A DNA stretch of 64,000 nucleotides. It comes from Luteibacter rhizovicinus (lineage in GTDB: Bacteria; Pseudomonadota; Gammaproteobacteria; Xanthomonadales; Rhodanobacteraceae). Each line of letters starts with the position of its first letter. Position 1 is the stretch's first letter. The notes under the pieces are model-generated. The model had not been told where the DNA came from. It saw only the letters and a program-made list of their open reading frames with translations, and did no database searches. Below are positions 10,008-17,731 of the stretch, piece by piece. A program made the position numbers and the translations under genes. The stretch covers positions 1 through 64,000 of the forward strand of contig NZ_SMCS01000007.1 in assembly GCF_004342265.1 (NCBI RefSeq), written 5' to 3'.

Positions 10008-10444
10008 CGCGTCACCTCCGGTGCCTTCGAGCTCGACGGCGTCTGGCCGTCGTCGTGATGGATGGCGAGGCTGCCGTCCGGCAAACGCTCGGCCACGACA
10101 CTGCTCATCAGGCTCGCCGGCACTTTCACCGACGTAGCCGTCGCACCGTTGCGGAACTGAACCTTCTTGAAGGTGGAACGCGCCTCGACTTCGTTGAGCG
10201 GCTGACCGACGAAGGCACTTTGCTGCAATGCCTTGGCGCCGATGGCCTGAGAAAGTGCCGCACGCTCGGCGGCGGTCGGCTCACGCAAACGGCCCGTTGC
10301 CGGATCGATGGCCACCTGGACGCCCTGCAAGGTGACTGTTTGCTGGGCGGCCTGCGGCGTATCGGCCGCGTATGCACTGCCAGCTACGGTGAAGATGCCC
10401 GTCAGCACGAGGCCTGCGGCCTGTGCCAGTGATCGTGAAGTCAT
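10004..10444 (-). CDS. Small exported protein coupled to the metalloprotease
   Basis: A 146-residue protein of unrecognised family. The ATG at 10444 is chosen over upstream starts because GGGAGAAAG lies seven bases before it and the product then begins with a clean signal peptide (MTSRSLAQAAGLVLTGIFTV to AYA). The mature part contains TLQGVQVAIDPATGRLREPT and a stretch around residues 60-110 predicted to be mixed alpha/beta. There are no cysteines and no catalytic motif I can name. It overlaps the metalloprotease by 4 bp, so the two are co-translated. A role as inhibitor, pro-region acting in trans or folding aid is the obvious guess from context, without sequence proof. Confidence 0.75.
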   Translation of the reverse strand: MTSRSLAQAAGLVLTGIFTVAGSAYAADTPQAAQQTVTLQGVQVAIDPATGRLREPTAAERAALSQAIGAKALQQSAFVGQPLNEVEARSTFKKVQFRNGATATSVKVPASLMSSVVAERLPDGSLAIHHDDGQTPSSSKAPEVTR

Positions 10445-11094
10445 GAAGCTTTCTCCCATGATGTGGCGCCGGGACCCCTCCCTGCGCGCCGGCCGGCGAA
10501 GGCCCCCCTTCACCGACGAAAACTCGTGGCGTTGCCGAATTACGAGTGCCCTGATTCCGGAGCGGGTGGCTGCACTGGTCGTAAAACCGTGCGGACCTCG
10601 CTCTTTCTTACGGTCTCAGCTAGCGGCGACAGCGGGTATCCGCCATCGGATGTAGACCGGGTGGGCGCGTAGCCCGACATGGCCTGGCGCAATCGGACGC
10701 GCCCGCGACGGGCAAGGACATGCCCGGCATGAGGAAGGAACGGCACTTCCCCGGATAAAGACGATCTACCATTCGCACTACTCCTTCAGTGGCATCGCTG
10801 CGGCGACCGGAGACCGGTCGGTACCCCTTGCATCCTTCCTGGACGTCATCGATGGAAGCGCTCCCCCCGGAGCTCCCGTTCCCCTGCTTGCGACGTCAAT
10901 AAATTGACGTCGTCATGGAACCTAACAGCGCACGAACTTGCGAGTCAATCGTTTGACGCATGAATTTTCGACACATCGAAACGGGTCCCAATGGAATGCA
11001 ATACGAGAGATAATTTCCCGTATTTTCAAACAGATGCAGACCTGGTCAACATGCTCCATTCCATTCAAACCATCGTTACAAAGCGAAAGAAAAC
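10445..11094. other. 650-bp intergenic region between divergent transcription units
   Basis: This region separates the protease operon (leftward) from tatD (rightward). It holds the two GTCAA/TTGAC dyads at 10891-10957 and several GC-rich hairpin-forming stretches in 10480-10760 that would lie in the protease leader. A known riboswitch class was looked for in this leader and none could be matched with confidence. No plausible gene was seen. Confidence 0.6.
10891..10957. promoter_or_regulatory. Two GTCAA-N4-TTGAC dyads (probable operators)
   Basis: A perfect palindrome with 10-bp arms and a 2-bp spacer spans 10891-10912 (CGACGTCAAT aa ATTGACGTCG). A shorter dyad GTCAA-TCGT-TTGAC lies at 10944-10957, its centre about 49 bp away. 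On the minus strand the second dyad supplies a TTGACT that could act as a -35 for the protease operon, but the matching -10 is weak. The binding protein is unknown. Confidence 0.55.
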
Positions 11095-11880
11095 ATGGAC
11101 TTGATCGACATCGGCGCCAACCTCACCCACGAATCTTTTCGTCACGATTTTGACGACGTACTCGCCCGCGCCACCGCGCACGGCGTTGGCAAAATGGTGA
11201 TTACGGGCGCATCGAAGGAAGGCAGCGAGCACGCGCTGACGCTCGCCCGTGCATCGGGAGGACGCCTGTTCGCGACGGCGGGCATACATCCGCACCACGC
11301 CATCGACTACGACGACGATGTCGATGCCCTGCTACGGACACTGGCCAGCGAACCGGAGGTACGCGCGGTCGGCGAAACGGGACTGGATTACCACCGCAAC
11401 TACTCGCCACCCGACGTCCAGCGCGCCGTCTTCGAGCGGCAATTACAAATTGCCGTCGACCTCGGCATGCCGGTCTTCCTGCACCAGCGCGATGCGCATG
11501 ACGATTTCATCGCGTTGCTCGCGCGCTATCGCGACCGCCTTCCCGCAGCGGTAGTGCATTGCTTCACGGACACACGCGAGGCCATGCTCGACTACCTCGC
11601 ACTGGACTGCCATATCGGCATCACCGGCTGGATCTGCGACGAACGTCGCGGCAACCATCTGCGCGAATTCGTGCGCGACATTCCGGCGAACCGGCTGATG
11701 CTGGAAACGGACGCACCCTACCTGCTGCCACGCACGGTGCGGCCACAACCGAAGCATCGCAGGAACGAGCCCATGTACCTGGCGCACATCCGCGACGAGG
11801 TAGCGAAAGACCGCGGCGAATCGGTCGAGGCGCTGAGCGAGGCAACGACGCGCACGGCGGAGGCATTTTTCGGTATCTGA
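11095..11880 (+). CDS. tatD: TatD family metal-dependent deoxyribonuclease
   Basis: The 261-residue protein has the normal length for TatD. It opens with the metal-binding IDIGANLTHESF and has the family signatures TAGIHPHHA, VGETGLDYHRN, PVFLHQRDAHDDF, VVHCFTDTREAM and LMLETDAPYLLPR. These supply the His, Glu and Asp residues of the TIM-barrel two-metal site. Family knowledge: TatD is a cytosolic 3'-5' exonuclease/DNase linked to oxidative DNA damage repair and has no role in Tat export. The start at 11095 gives the conserved N-terminus directly. The gene stands alone, convergent with rluE across a REP pair. Confidence 0.93.
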   Translation: MDLIDIGANLTHESFRHDFDDVLARATAHGVGKMVITGASKEGSEHALTLARASGGRLFATAGIHPHHAIDYDDDVDALLRTLASEPEVRAVGETGLDYHRNYSPPDVQRAVFERQLQIAVDLGMPVFLHQRDAHDDFIALLARYRDRLPAAVVHCFTDTREAMLDYLALDCHIGITGWICDERRGNHLREFVRDIPANRLMLETDAPYLLPRTVRPQPKHRRNEPMYLAHIRDEVAKDRGESVEALSEATTRTAEAFFGI

Positions 11881-11893
11881 ACCACCCGCTCCG

Positions 11894-12032
11894 TGTAGGA
11901 GCCCGCTTGCGGGCGAAAGCCAACAAGGCGAGGAAGACGGATGCTTACCTCCGCGAGCCCGGTCTGTGGGCTGCGGATGTCACGCATGGCATCGCCACTC
12001 CGTTGGCTTTCGCCCGCAAGCGGGCTCTTACA
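11894..12032. repeat. REP pair (BIME) no. 1 between tatD and rluE
   Basis: Two inverted REP-like hairpins, the left one starting TGTAGGAGCCCGCTTGCGGG and the right one ending in its complement, flank a conserved interior containing GCATGGCATCGCC. It fills the whole gap between the convergent tatD and rluE stop codons and may serve as a bidirectional terminator. Related copies lie at 25745-25886 and 26541-26682. Confidence 0.85.
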
Positions 12033-12036
12033 GAAA

Positions 12037-12597
12037 TCAGGGGCGTCTCGGTGTCACCTTCGCATCCAGTACACGCGTCTCGCCCGGCGCCAGACCATCC
12101 AGCGCATAGCCCCCAACCTCTTCGCGCACCAATCGCAGCGTCGGCAATCCTACCGCCGCCGTCATACGCCGGACCTGCCGGTTACGTCCCTCGCGCAACG
12201 TCATGCGCAGCCACGACGTGGGAACCGTTTTGCGAAACCGCACAGGCGGATCGCGCGGCCACAGCCAGTCCGGCTCGGACGATAACGCCTCGACACCCAC
12301 GGGCAGCGTCATGCCGTCGTTCAACATGACGCCACGCCGGAGCCGCTCCAGCGCGTCGTCATCGGGCATGCCCTCGACTTGCACGACATAGGTTTTCGGC
12401 TGCTTGTGCTTCGGGTCCGTGAGGCGATGCGCCAGTCCACCATCGTCGGTGAGAAGCAGCATACCTTCGCTGTCGTAATCCAGCCGTCCGGCCGGATAGA
12501 CGTCTTTCTGCCGTACGAATTCAGCCAGCGTGCGACGCCCATCGGCGCCGCTGAACTGACAGAGTACGCCGAAGGGTTTGTTGAATGCGATCAGCAC
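12037..12597 (-). CDS. rluE: RluE-like 23S rRNA pseudouridine synthase
   Basis: A 186-residue RsuA-family pseudouridine synthase without an S4 domain, matching the RluE subgroup. The catalytic Asp sits in [16 protein letters not shown], and the second family motif is [17 protein letters not shown] near the C-terminus. Family knowledge: RluE modifies U2457 (E. coli numbering) in 23S rRNA. Translation starts at GTG 12597, three bases after the stop of the upstream methyltransferase-like gene, so the pair should be one operon. The N-terminus ([15 protein letters not shown]) matches the family well, which supports the GTG. Confidence 0.88.
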   Translation of the reverse strand: MLIAFNKPFGVLCQFSGADGRRTLAEFVRQKDVYPAGRLDYDSEGMLLLTDDGGLAHRLTDPKHKQPKTYVVQVEGMPDDDALERLRRGVMLNDGMTLPVGVEALSSEPDWLWPRDPPVRFRKTVPTSWLRMTLREGRNRQVRRMTAAVGLPTLRLVREEVGGYALDGLAPGETRVLDAKVTPRRP

Positions 12598-12600
12598 GGA

Positions 12601-13473
12601 TCAAGGCGTCGTGGCGGGCTTCACGAAGCGCAGCGTCATGCGATCGGATTCGCCGATTTCGCGATATTTAGCCTTGTCCTGGTCGCCCAGCTGATAGGTT
12701 GGCGGCAGGGTCCATACACCCTTCGGATAATCCTTGGTGTCCTTCGGATTGGCGTTGATCTCGCTCTTGTCGTCGAACTTGAAGCCAGCGTCGGTCGCAA
12801 GGCCGATCACGTAATCCATGGGGAGATAACCCGACTCCTTGACGCTGGCCAGCGTCGCGTCGGCGGCGGACCGATGATCCACCACGCCAAGCACGCCACC
12901 GGGCTTCAGGGCCGCGAAAAAGCCCTTGAACATGACGCTGGCCGTATCGGCTTCCACCCAGTTATGCACGTTGCGGAACGTCAGCACCATATCGGCCGAA
13001 CCCGCCGGACCGAACGTCGGCGACTTCGGATCGAAAGCGATGATTTCGGCCTTCGAGTACTCCGCCGGATCGCCGTCGAACTTCGCCTTCAGCGACGTTT
13101 CCACCTTGCTCGATGCCTGCACCGCGGCAATATAGCGACCGTTTTCCTTGAGGAACGGCGCAAGCACTTCCGAGTACCAGCCGCCACCCGGCGCAATCTC
13201 GATCACCGTCATGTCGGGACGCAAACCGAAGAATTGCAGCGTCTCGCGCGGATGGCGATACACATCGCGCGCGCTGTTCTCCGGTGAGCGCCACTTGCCG
13301 GCCAGCACGCGATCGAGCTCGCCACCCGCCAACTGTCCCGCCGTGGTCGGCGGTACGGCGGCGGCCGGCTGGTCGGCGGCGGCATTGGCCTGGCCATCCG
13401 TCGACGCCGTCTTGGCGCATGCGGAAAGGGAGAGCAGACAAGCGAGTGCGAGGGCGGTCTTGTACATGAGCAT
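12601..13473 (-). CDS. Exported lipoprotein with SAM-methyltransferase fold
   Basis: A 290-residue protein beginning with a lipoprotein signal; the lipobox LSLSAC places the acylated Cys near residue 19. A low-complexity linker (to about residue 45) is followed by a class I methyltransferase-like domain with motif I VIEIAPGGGWYSEVLAPFL and a post-motif LKPGGVLGVVDH. It resembles the 'predicted methyltransferase' family (COG4798-type). The paradox is location: SAM is cytosolic, yet the signal implies the periplasmic side of a membrane. It may therefore be a non-enzymatic fold, or use another cofactor. It precedes rluE by 3 bp. Two starts, 13473 and 13467, are possible. Confidence 0.82.
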   Translation of the reverse strand: MLMYKTALALACLLSLSACAKTASTDGQANAAADQPAAAVPPTTAGQLAGGELDRVLAGKWRSPENSARDVYRHPRETLQFFGLRPDMTVIEIAPGGGWYSEVLAPFLKENGRYIAAVQASSKVETSLKAKFDGDPAEYSKAEIIAFDPKSPTFGPAGSADMVLTFRNVHNWVEADTASVMFKGFFAALKPGGVLGVVDHRSAADATLASVKESGYLPMDYVIGLATDAGFKFDDKSEINANPKDTKDYPKGVWTLPPTYQLGDQDKAKYREIGESDRMTLRFVKPATTP

Positions 13474-13588
13474 CGATGCGTAGGGAAGGTAGGGCGAAAG
13501 GCTAGCATGGTGAAGCGCTCTTCACTGGCCGCACCCGCCCCGACCGGCGACACTATGCGCATTGAGCTCAAGCGCTACTGGATTTCGC

Positions 13589-15718
13589 ATGTCCCACTCC
13601 CCCGTCCGACCGCTGGTCGCCTGCGGCATGGCCGCCTTCGCCGCATCGGTTTTCGCCCAGGACGCCCGGCCGGCACGCACGAACCTCGCGCCCGTCGTCG
13701 TTACCGCGACGCGTACCGCGCAGGAGCCCTTCGACGTCGCCGCAGCGATCGATGTCGTGGCGACGCCGCCGGATGGCACGCTCGACGTCAACCTGTCCGA
13801 ACGGCTCCAGTCGATTCCGGGTGTCGTGGCGCGCGACCGGCAGAACTACGCGCAGGACACCCAGATATCCATTCGCGGTTTCGGCGCGCGCAGCACGTTC
13901 GGCATACGCGGCGTGCGCCTGTATACCGACGGCATACCGGCGAGCATGCCCGACGGACAGGGCCAGGTATCGCATTTCAATCTCGATTCGGCCGACCGCG
14001 TCGAAGTGCTGCGTGGGCCGTTCTCCGCGTTGTATGGCAACGCATCCGGTGGCGTGATCCAGTTGTTCACCGCCGACGGGACCGAACCGCCCGAGGTGCG
14101 CCTGGGCGTCGCCGGCGGAAGCAACGGCAACTTCCGCGTCTCGGCGAATGCGCGCGGCGTGGAAGGCCCCATCGATTACAACGTCGATGTCAGCCACTTC
14201 CGCACCAGTGGCTACCGCGACCACAGTGCCGCGCGCCGCGAGTCGGGCAACGCCAAACTCGGCTGGCAGATCGACGACGATCGCAAGCTGACCCTCGTAC
14301 TCAATGCCCTCGACGTACCCGATGCGCAGGATCCGCTCGGCCTGACGCGCGCGCAGTACCAGGCCAATCCGCGTCAGGTGGCCAGCGTCGCGGATACCTA
14401 CAACACGCGCAAATCCGTCGACCAGCAACAAGCCGGCCTGATCTACGAGCAGCGGGTGAACGACGCCAACAGCTTCCGTGTCATGGGTTATTACGGGCAA
14501 CGCAGCGTCACGCAGTATCTGTCGATCCCGAAAGCCACGCAGCTTTCGCAACCCGGCAATTCCGGCGGCGTGGTAGACCTTGGCAACGAATACGGCGGTG
14601 GCGATGCGCGCTGGGTGTATAGCGATCAGCTCGCCGGCCGGCCGTTCGAACTGGCGGCTGGTGTTGCCTATGACAACCAGAATCAGCATCGTCAGGGCTA
14701 TAACAACTTCGTAGGCGACACGCTGGGCGTACGCGGCCTGCTTCGCCGCGACGAAATCGACCGCGTCTACGACTTCGACCAGTACGCTCAGGCCACGTGG
14801 CGCGTGGCGGACGACTGGACGCTGATGGGCGGCGTGCGCCATAGCACGGTGAAATTCGGCTCGAAGGATCGCTTCATCGCCAAGGGCAATCCCGACGATA
14901 GCGGCCGCGTCGATTACAGCGCGACCAGCCCGGTACTCGGTGTGCTCTATCGCATCGCCCCGATCGCACACCTGTATGCCAACTGGGGCAAAGGCTTCGA
15001 AACGCCGACATTCTCGGAACTGGGCTATCGTGCCGACCGTGGCGCTGGCCTGGCGTTCGACCTGCGCCCGTCGCACAGCCGGAACGCGGAAGTGGGACTT
15101 AAGCTCCAGCCGCGCGATGGCACGCATGCCGAGATCGCGCTGTTCCGCGCCGATAGTCGCGACGAACTGGCCGTCGCCACCAATCTCGGTGGTCGTACGA
15201 CGTACCAGAACATCGCTCGCTCGCGGCGGCAAGGCGTCGAAGCCTCGCTGGATACGACACTCGCGAGCAACCTGAAACTCGTGCTTGCCTATACGCATCT
15301 GCAAGCCACCTTCCGCAGCCCCTTCCTCACCTGCGTATCGGCCGGCTGCGCCGCGCCGGATACACCGGTGGCCGCGGGAACGCGCATTCCCGGCGTTCCG
15401 CGCTCGAATGGCTACGCCGCGCTTCGTTACGGCGCCGAGCGCGGCTGGCAGGCAGGCATCGATGCCAACGCCATGGGCGCCACGTCGGTCAACGACCTGG
15501 GTACCGAATCGGCGCCTGGCTATGTGGTGTTCGGACTGTCCGGCGGCTACGTTACGGAACGCGACCACTGGCGTATCAACACCTTCGCACGCGTCGACAA
15601 CATCGCCGACCGGCACACGATCGGCTCGGTCATCGTCAACGATGGCAATGGCCGGTATTACGAGCCGGCGCCGGGGAGGACGTTCTTGGTTGGGGTGGAT
15701 TTGCGCTGGAAGGAATAA
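13589..15718 (+). CDS. TonB-dependent outer-membrane receptor
   Basis: A 709-residue receptor. The ATG at 13589 is chosen over the TTG at 13562, since the protein then begins MSHSPVRPLVACGMAAF with a normal signal ending at FAQ. The TonB box is probably APVVVTATRT near residue 40. The plug domain runs to about residue 170 with SIRGFGARSTFGIRGVRLY and VEVLRGPFSALYGNASGGVI. The 22-strand barrel ends in the expected aromatic-rich strand FLVGVDLRWKE. The substrate cannot be told from sequence; the general layout is that of siderophore or metal-chelate receptors. It stands alone, divergent from the lipoprotein gene, and is followed by a 42-bp palindrome. Confidence 0.9.
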   Translation: MSHSPVRPLVACGMAAFAASVFAQDARPARTNLAPVVVTATRTAQEPFDVAAAIDVVATPPDGTLDVNLSERLQSIPGVVARDRQNYAQDTQISIRGFGARSTFGIRGVRLYTDGIPASMPDGQGQVSHFNLDSADRVEVLRGPFSALYGNASGGVIQLFTADGTEPPEVRLGVAGGSNGNFRVSANARGVEGPIDYNVDVSHFRTSGYRDHSAARRESGNAKLGWQIDDDRKLTLVLNALDVPDAQDPLGLTRAQYQANPRQVASVADTYNTRKSVDQQQAGLIYEQRVNDANSFRVMGYYGQRSVTQYLSIPKATQLSQPGNSGGVVDLGNEYGGGDARWVYSDQLAGRPFELAAGVAYDNQNQHRQGYNNFVGDTLGVRGLLRRDEIDRVYDFDQYAQATWRVADDWTLMGGVRHSTVKFGSKDRFIAKGNPDDSGRVDYSATSPVLGVLYRIAPIAHLYANWGKGFETPTFSELGYRADRGAGLAFDLRPSHSRNAEVGLKLQPRDGTHAEIALFRADSRDELAVATNLGGRTTYQNIARSRRQGVEASLDTTLASNLKLVLAYTHLQATFRSPFLTCVSAGCAAPDTPVAAGTRIPGVPRSNGYAALRYGAERGWQAGIDANAMGATSVNDLGTESAPGYVVFGLSGGYVTERDHWRINTFARVDNIADRHTIGSVIVNDGNGRYYEPAPGRTFLVGVDLRWKE

Positions 15719-15752
15719 GGGTATGCAGTTCTGACCCGACCAGCCTCCACAC

Positions 15753-15794
15753 CCCTCACCGTCATTCCGGCGCACGCCGGAATGACGGTGAGGG
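15753..15794. terminator. 42-bp near-continuous palindrome, bidirectional terminator or repeat
   Basis: Two perfect 20-bp arms (15753-15772 and 15775-15794) are separated by only CA. The core is CGTCATTCCGGCG. It sits between the convergent stops of the TonB receptor and the ABC permease, so it probably terminates both. It also resembles the CGTCATTCC-type dispersed repeats seen in many proteobacteria. Confidence 0.75.
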
Positions 15795-15824
15795 AACCCA
15801 TGACAATGAGGGTATGCGGATCGC

Positions 15825-17000
15825 CTACCCCGAAATCGCCAACCGCTCCGACCGATACAGATACGCCGTCGCCACCACCGCAATCGCCGCAGCCGCGAAA
15901 CCGCCCGCAAGACACAGCATCACCTGCTCGCCGGTCACCCCATCGCCCCGCAGCAATTGCACGATGCCAAGGTTCTGCCCGAGCAACGGCACCGCGTACA
16001 TCCACGACTCGGCCTTCACCGGTATCACCGAAAGCAGCGCACTGGGCAGCACAGGGATAATCATCAGGATCGACTGATACGTCTGCGCTTCCCGATAGCT
16101 CTTCGCGAACGCCGCCACCAGCGACTGCAACGCGGCCAGCAACACGATCAACGGCAGCATCAACAGGACGACATGCGCGGCGAAGCGGAACCCGAGATCG
16201 AGCGCGATGCCAAGCTTCTCGGTGGGGATAAACAGCGGTGCCGTAGCGAACGCCGCGACACTGAGCAGCAGGCTCACCGTCGAGAACGAACAGATCGCGG
16301 CGAGCTTGCCGGCCAGTATCTTCCAGCGCGCGACGGGATTGACGAACAGCGGCTCCAGCGACTGCCGCTCGCGCTCGCCGGCGGTGAGGTCGATCGCCAG
16401 ATACATGCCGCCAAGGAACACCGTAAGCACGAAAAAGTACGGCAGGAACGAGAACATAAGCGCCGAGCGCGACTGCGATGTCGCCTGATCGCGGTCGGCG
16501 ACCTGCACGGGCCATGCGGTAATCGGTGCCAGCCCACGTGCGATCAGGCGCATCGCGCCTTCGCGCCGACCGTAACTCTCCACCACCGAACGCACACGCT
16601 GCACGGGTGTCGATGCGTCCCGGCGCGAGGAATCGTAGATCAACTCCACCTGCACCGCCTGCCCTTTATTCCAGGCTTCGGCGTAGTCGGGTGCGATGCG
16701 GATGACGATATCGGTACGCTGGTCGTGCACGGCGGCTTCCGGGTCCGGCAGCGCCGGCAATGCGTCGATACCCGCCGACTTCAGCGCACCGATCAGATTC
16801 GGCGCCAGCTCCGCGCCGATCACGGGAACCGCAATGGGCTTGTCGGCCTTGGCCAGCTCGCGATTGACCATCACGTTCATCAGCATGATGAACATCACTG
16901 GCCCAAGTAGCGGCCCGGTAATCAGCGCGTTGATCAACGTGCGCCGATCGCGCAGATTTTCGCGGACTTCCTTGAGGAAAACGACGAATGCGGGGCTCAT
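15825..17000 (-). CDS. natB: ABC transporter permease, NatB family
   Basis: A 391-residue membrane protein starting [20 protein letters not shown], the usual opening of NatB/ABC-2-type permeases. One N-terminal membrane helix (LITGPLLGPVMFIMLMNVMV) is followed by a large extracytoplasmic domain (about residues 55-180) and five to six C-terminal helices. These carry GGMYLAIDLTAGERERQSLE, the family motif. The ATG at 17000 overlaps the stop of the ATPase gene by 4 bp, which fixes the start. Together they should form an exporter. Family knowledge links NatAB to Na+ extrusion in Bacillus, but the substrate here is not established. It is the last gene of the operon. Confidence 0.85.
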   Translation of the reverse strand: MSPAFVVFLKEVRENLRDRRTLINALITGPLLGPVMFIMLMNVMVNRELAKADKPIAVPVIGAELAPNLIGALKSAGIDALPALPDPEAAVHDQRTDIVIRIAPDYAEAWNKGQAVQVELIYDSSRRDASTPVQRVRSVVESYGRREGAMRLIARGLAPITAWPVQVADRDQATSQSRSALMFSFLPYFFVLTVFLGGMYLAIDLTAGERERQSLEPLFVNPVARWKILAGKLAAICSFSTVSLLLSVAAFATAPLFIPTEKLGIALDLGFRFAAHVVLLMLPLIVLLAALQSLVAAFAKSYREAQTYQSILMIIPVLPSALLSVIPVKAESWMYAVPLLGQNLGIVQLLRGDGVTGEQVMLCLAGGFAAAAIAVVATAYLYRSERLAISG

Positions 17001-17731
17001 GCGGCAAGGCCTTCGTCGGTACCGATGATTTTCACAAAGGCATCTTCGAGGTTCGCCTCTCCCGTCTGCTCGCGCAGCGCGTCGGGCGTTTCGTCGGCCA
17101 CGACGCGACCGTGCGCTATAACGACGATGCGATCGCACAGCGCCGCAACCTCTTGCATGATGTGGCTTGAGAACAGCACGCAACGCCCCTCGTCTTTCAG
17201 TTGCCGCATGAAGCGGCGCATCGCGCGCGTCGCCATGACGTCCAGACCGTTGGTCGGCTCGTCCAGCAATACATTGCGCGGATCGTGGACCAGTGCGCGG
17301 GCAATCGCGGTTTTCACGCGCTGCCCCTGAGAGAAACCCTCCGTACGCCGGTCGGCGATATCGTCCATCTCCAGCGCGGCGATCAGTGCTTTACGGCGGG
17401 TCGCCAGCAATGCCTCGGGCATCCCGTGAAGACGCGCGAAGTAGTCGATGTTCTCGCTGGCGGTCAACCGCTTGTAAAGGCCACGCGCATCGGGAAGCAC
17501 GCCAAGCTGGCGACGCACCGCTAACGGATCGACCGACGCGTCGATGCCGTCGACCAGTACCTGGCCGCTGTCGGGCTGCATCAGCGTATAGAGCATGCGC
17601 AACGTCGTGGTCTTGCCGGCGCCGTTCGGTCCGAGAAGGCCGGTGATCTCGCCGTCGCGAGCCTGGAAGCTGACGCCGTTGACGGCGCGCACGTCGCCGA
17701 ATGCCTTGTGCAGATCTTTTACTTCGATCAT
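16997..17731 (-). CDS. natA: ABC transporter ATP-binding protein, NatA family
   Basis: A 244-residue ATPase. Walker A is [13 protein letters not shown], the signature is [13 protein letters not shown] (a variant of LSGGQ) and Walker B is [12 protein letters not shown], with a switch His in SSHIMQEV. It starts [17 protein letters not shown] at ATG 17731, overlapping the upstream hydrolase stop (ATGA). It energises the permease encoded directly after it. The variant Gln in the signature is common in the NatA/CcmA branch. Confidence 0.9.
   Translation of the reverse strand: MIEVKDLHKAFGDVRAVNGVSFQARDGEITGLLGPNGAGKTTTLRMLYTLMQPDSGQVLVDGIDASVDPLAVRRQLGVLPDARGLYKRLTASENIDYFARLHGMPEALLATRRKALIAALEMDDIADRRTEGFSQGQRVKTAIARALVHDPRNVLLDEPTNGLDVMATRAMRRFMRQLKDEGRCVLFSSHIMQEVAALCDRIVVIAHGRVVADETPDALREQTGEANLEDAFVKIIGTDEGLAA

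Noticed and set aside
10560-10720. Possible c-di-GMP riboswitch in the protease leader
   Set aside because: Some purine-rich loops and stems are present, but the conserved core of the GEMM motifs could not be aligned by eye. A covariance-model search would decide.
10938-11153. 71-codon frame overlapping the tatD start
   Set aside because: It begins inside an operator dyad, overlaps the tatD start in another frame and has no ribosome site or coding character.
13568-15910. Open frame of 780 codons opposite the TonB receptor
   Set aside because: The receptor on the plus strand has a signal peptide, plug and barrel motifs. The minus-strand product has no recognisable domain and a composition typical of an antisense frame in high-GC DNA.
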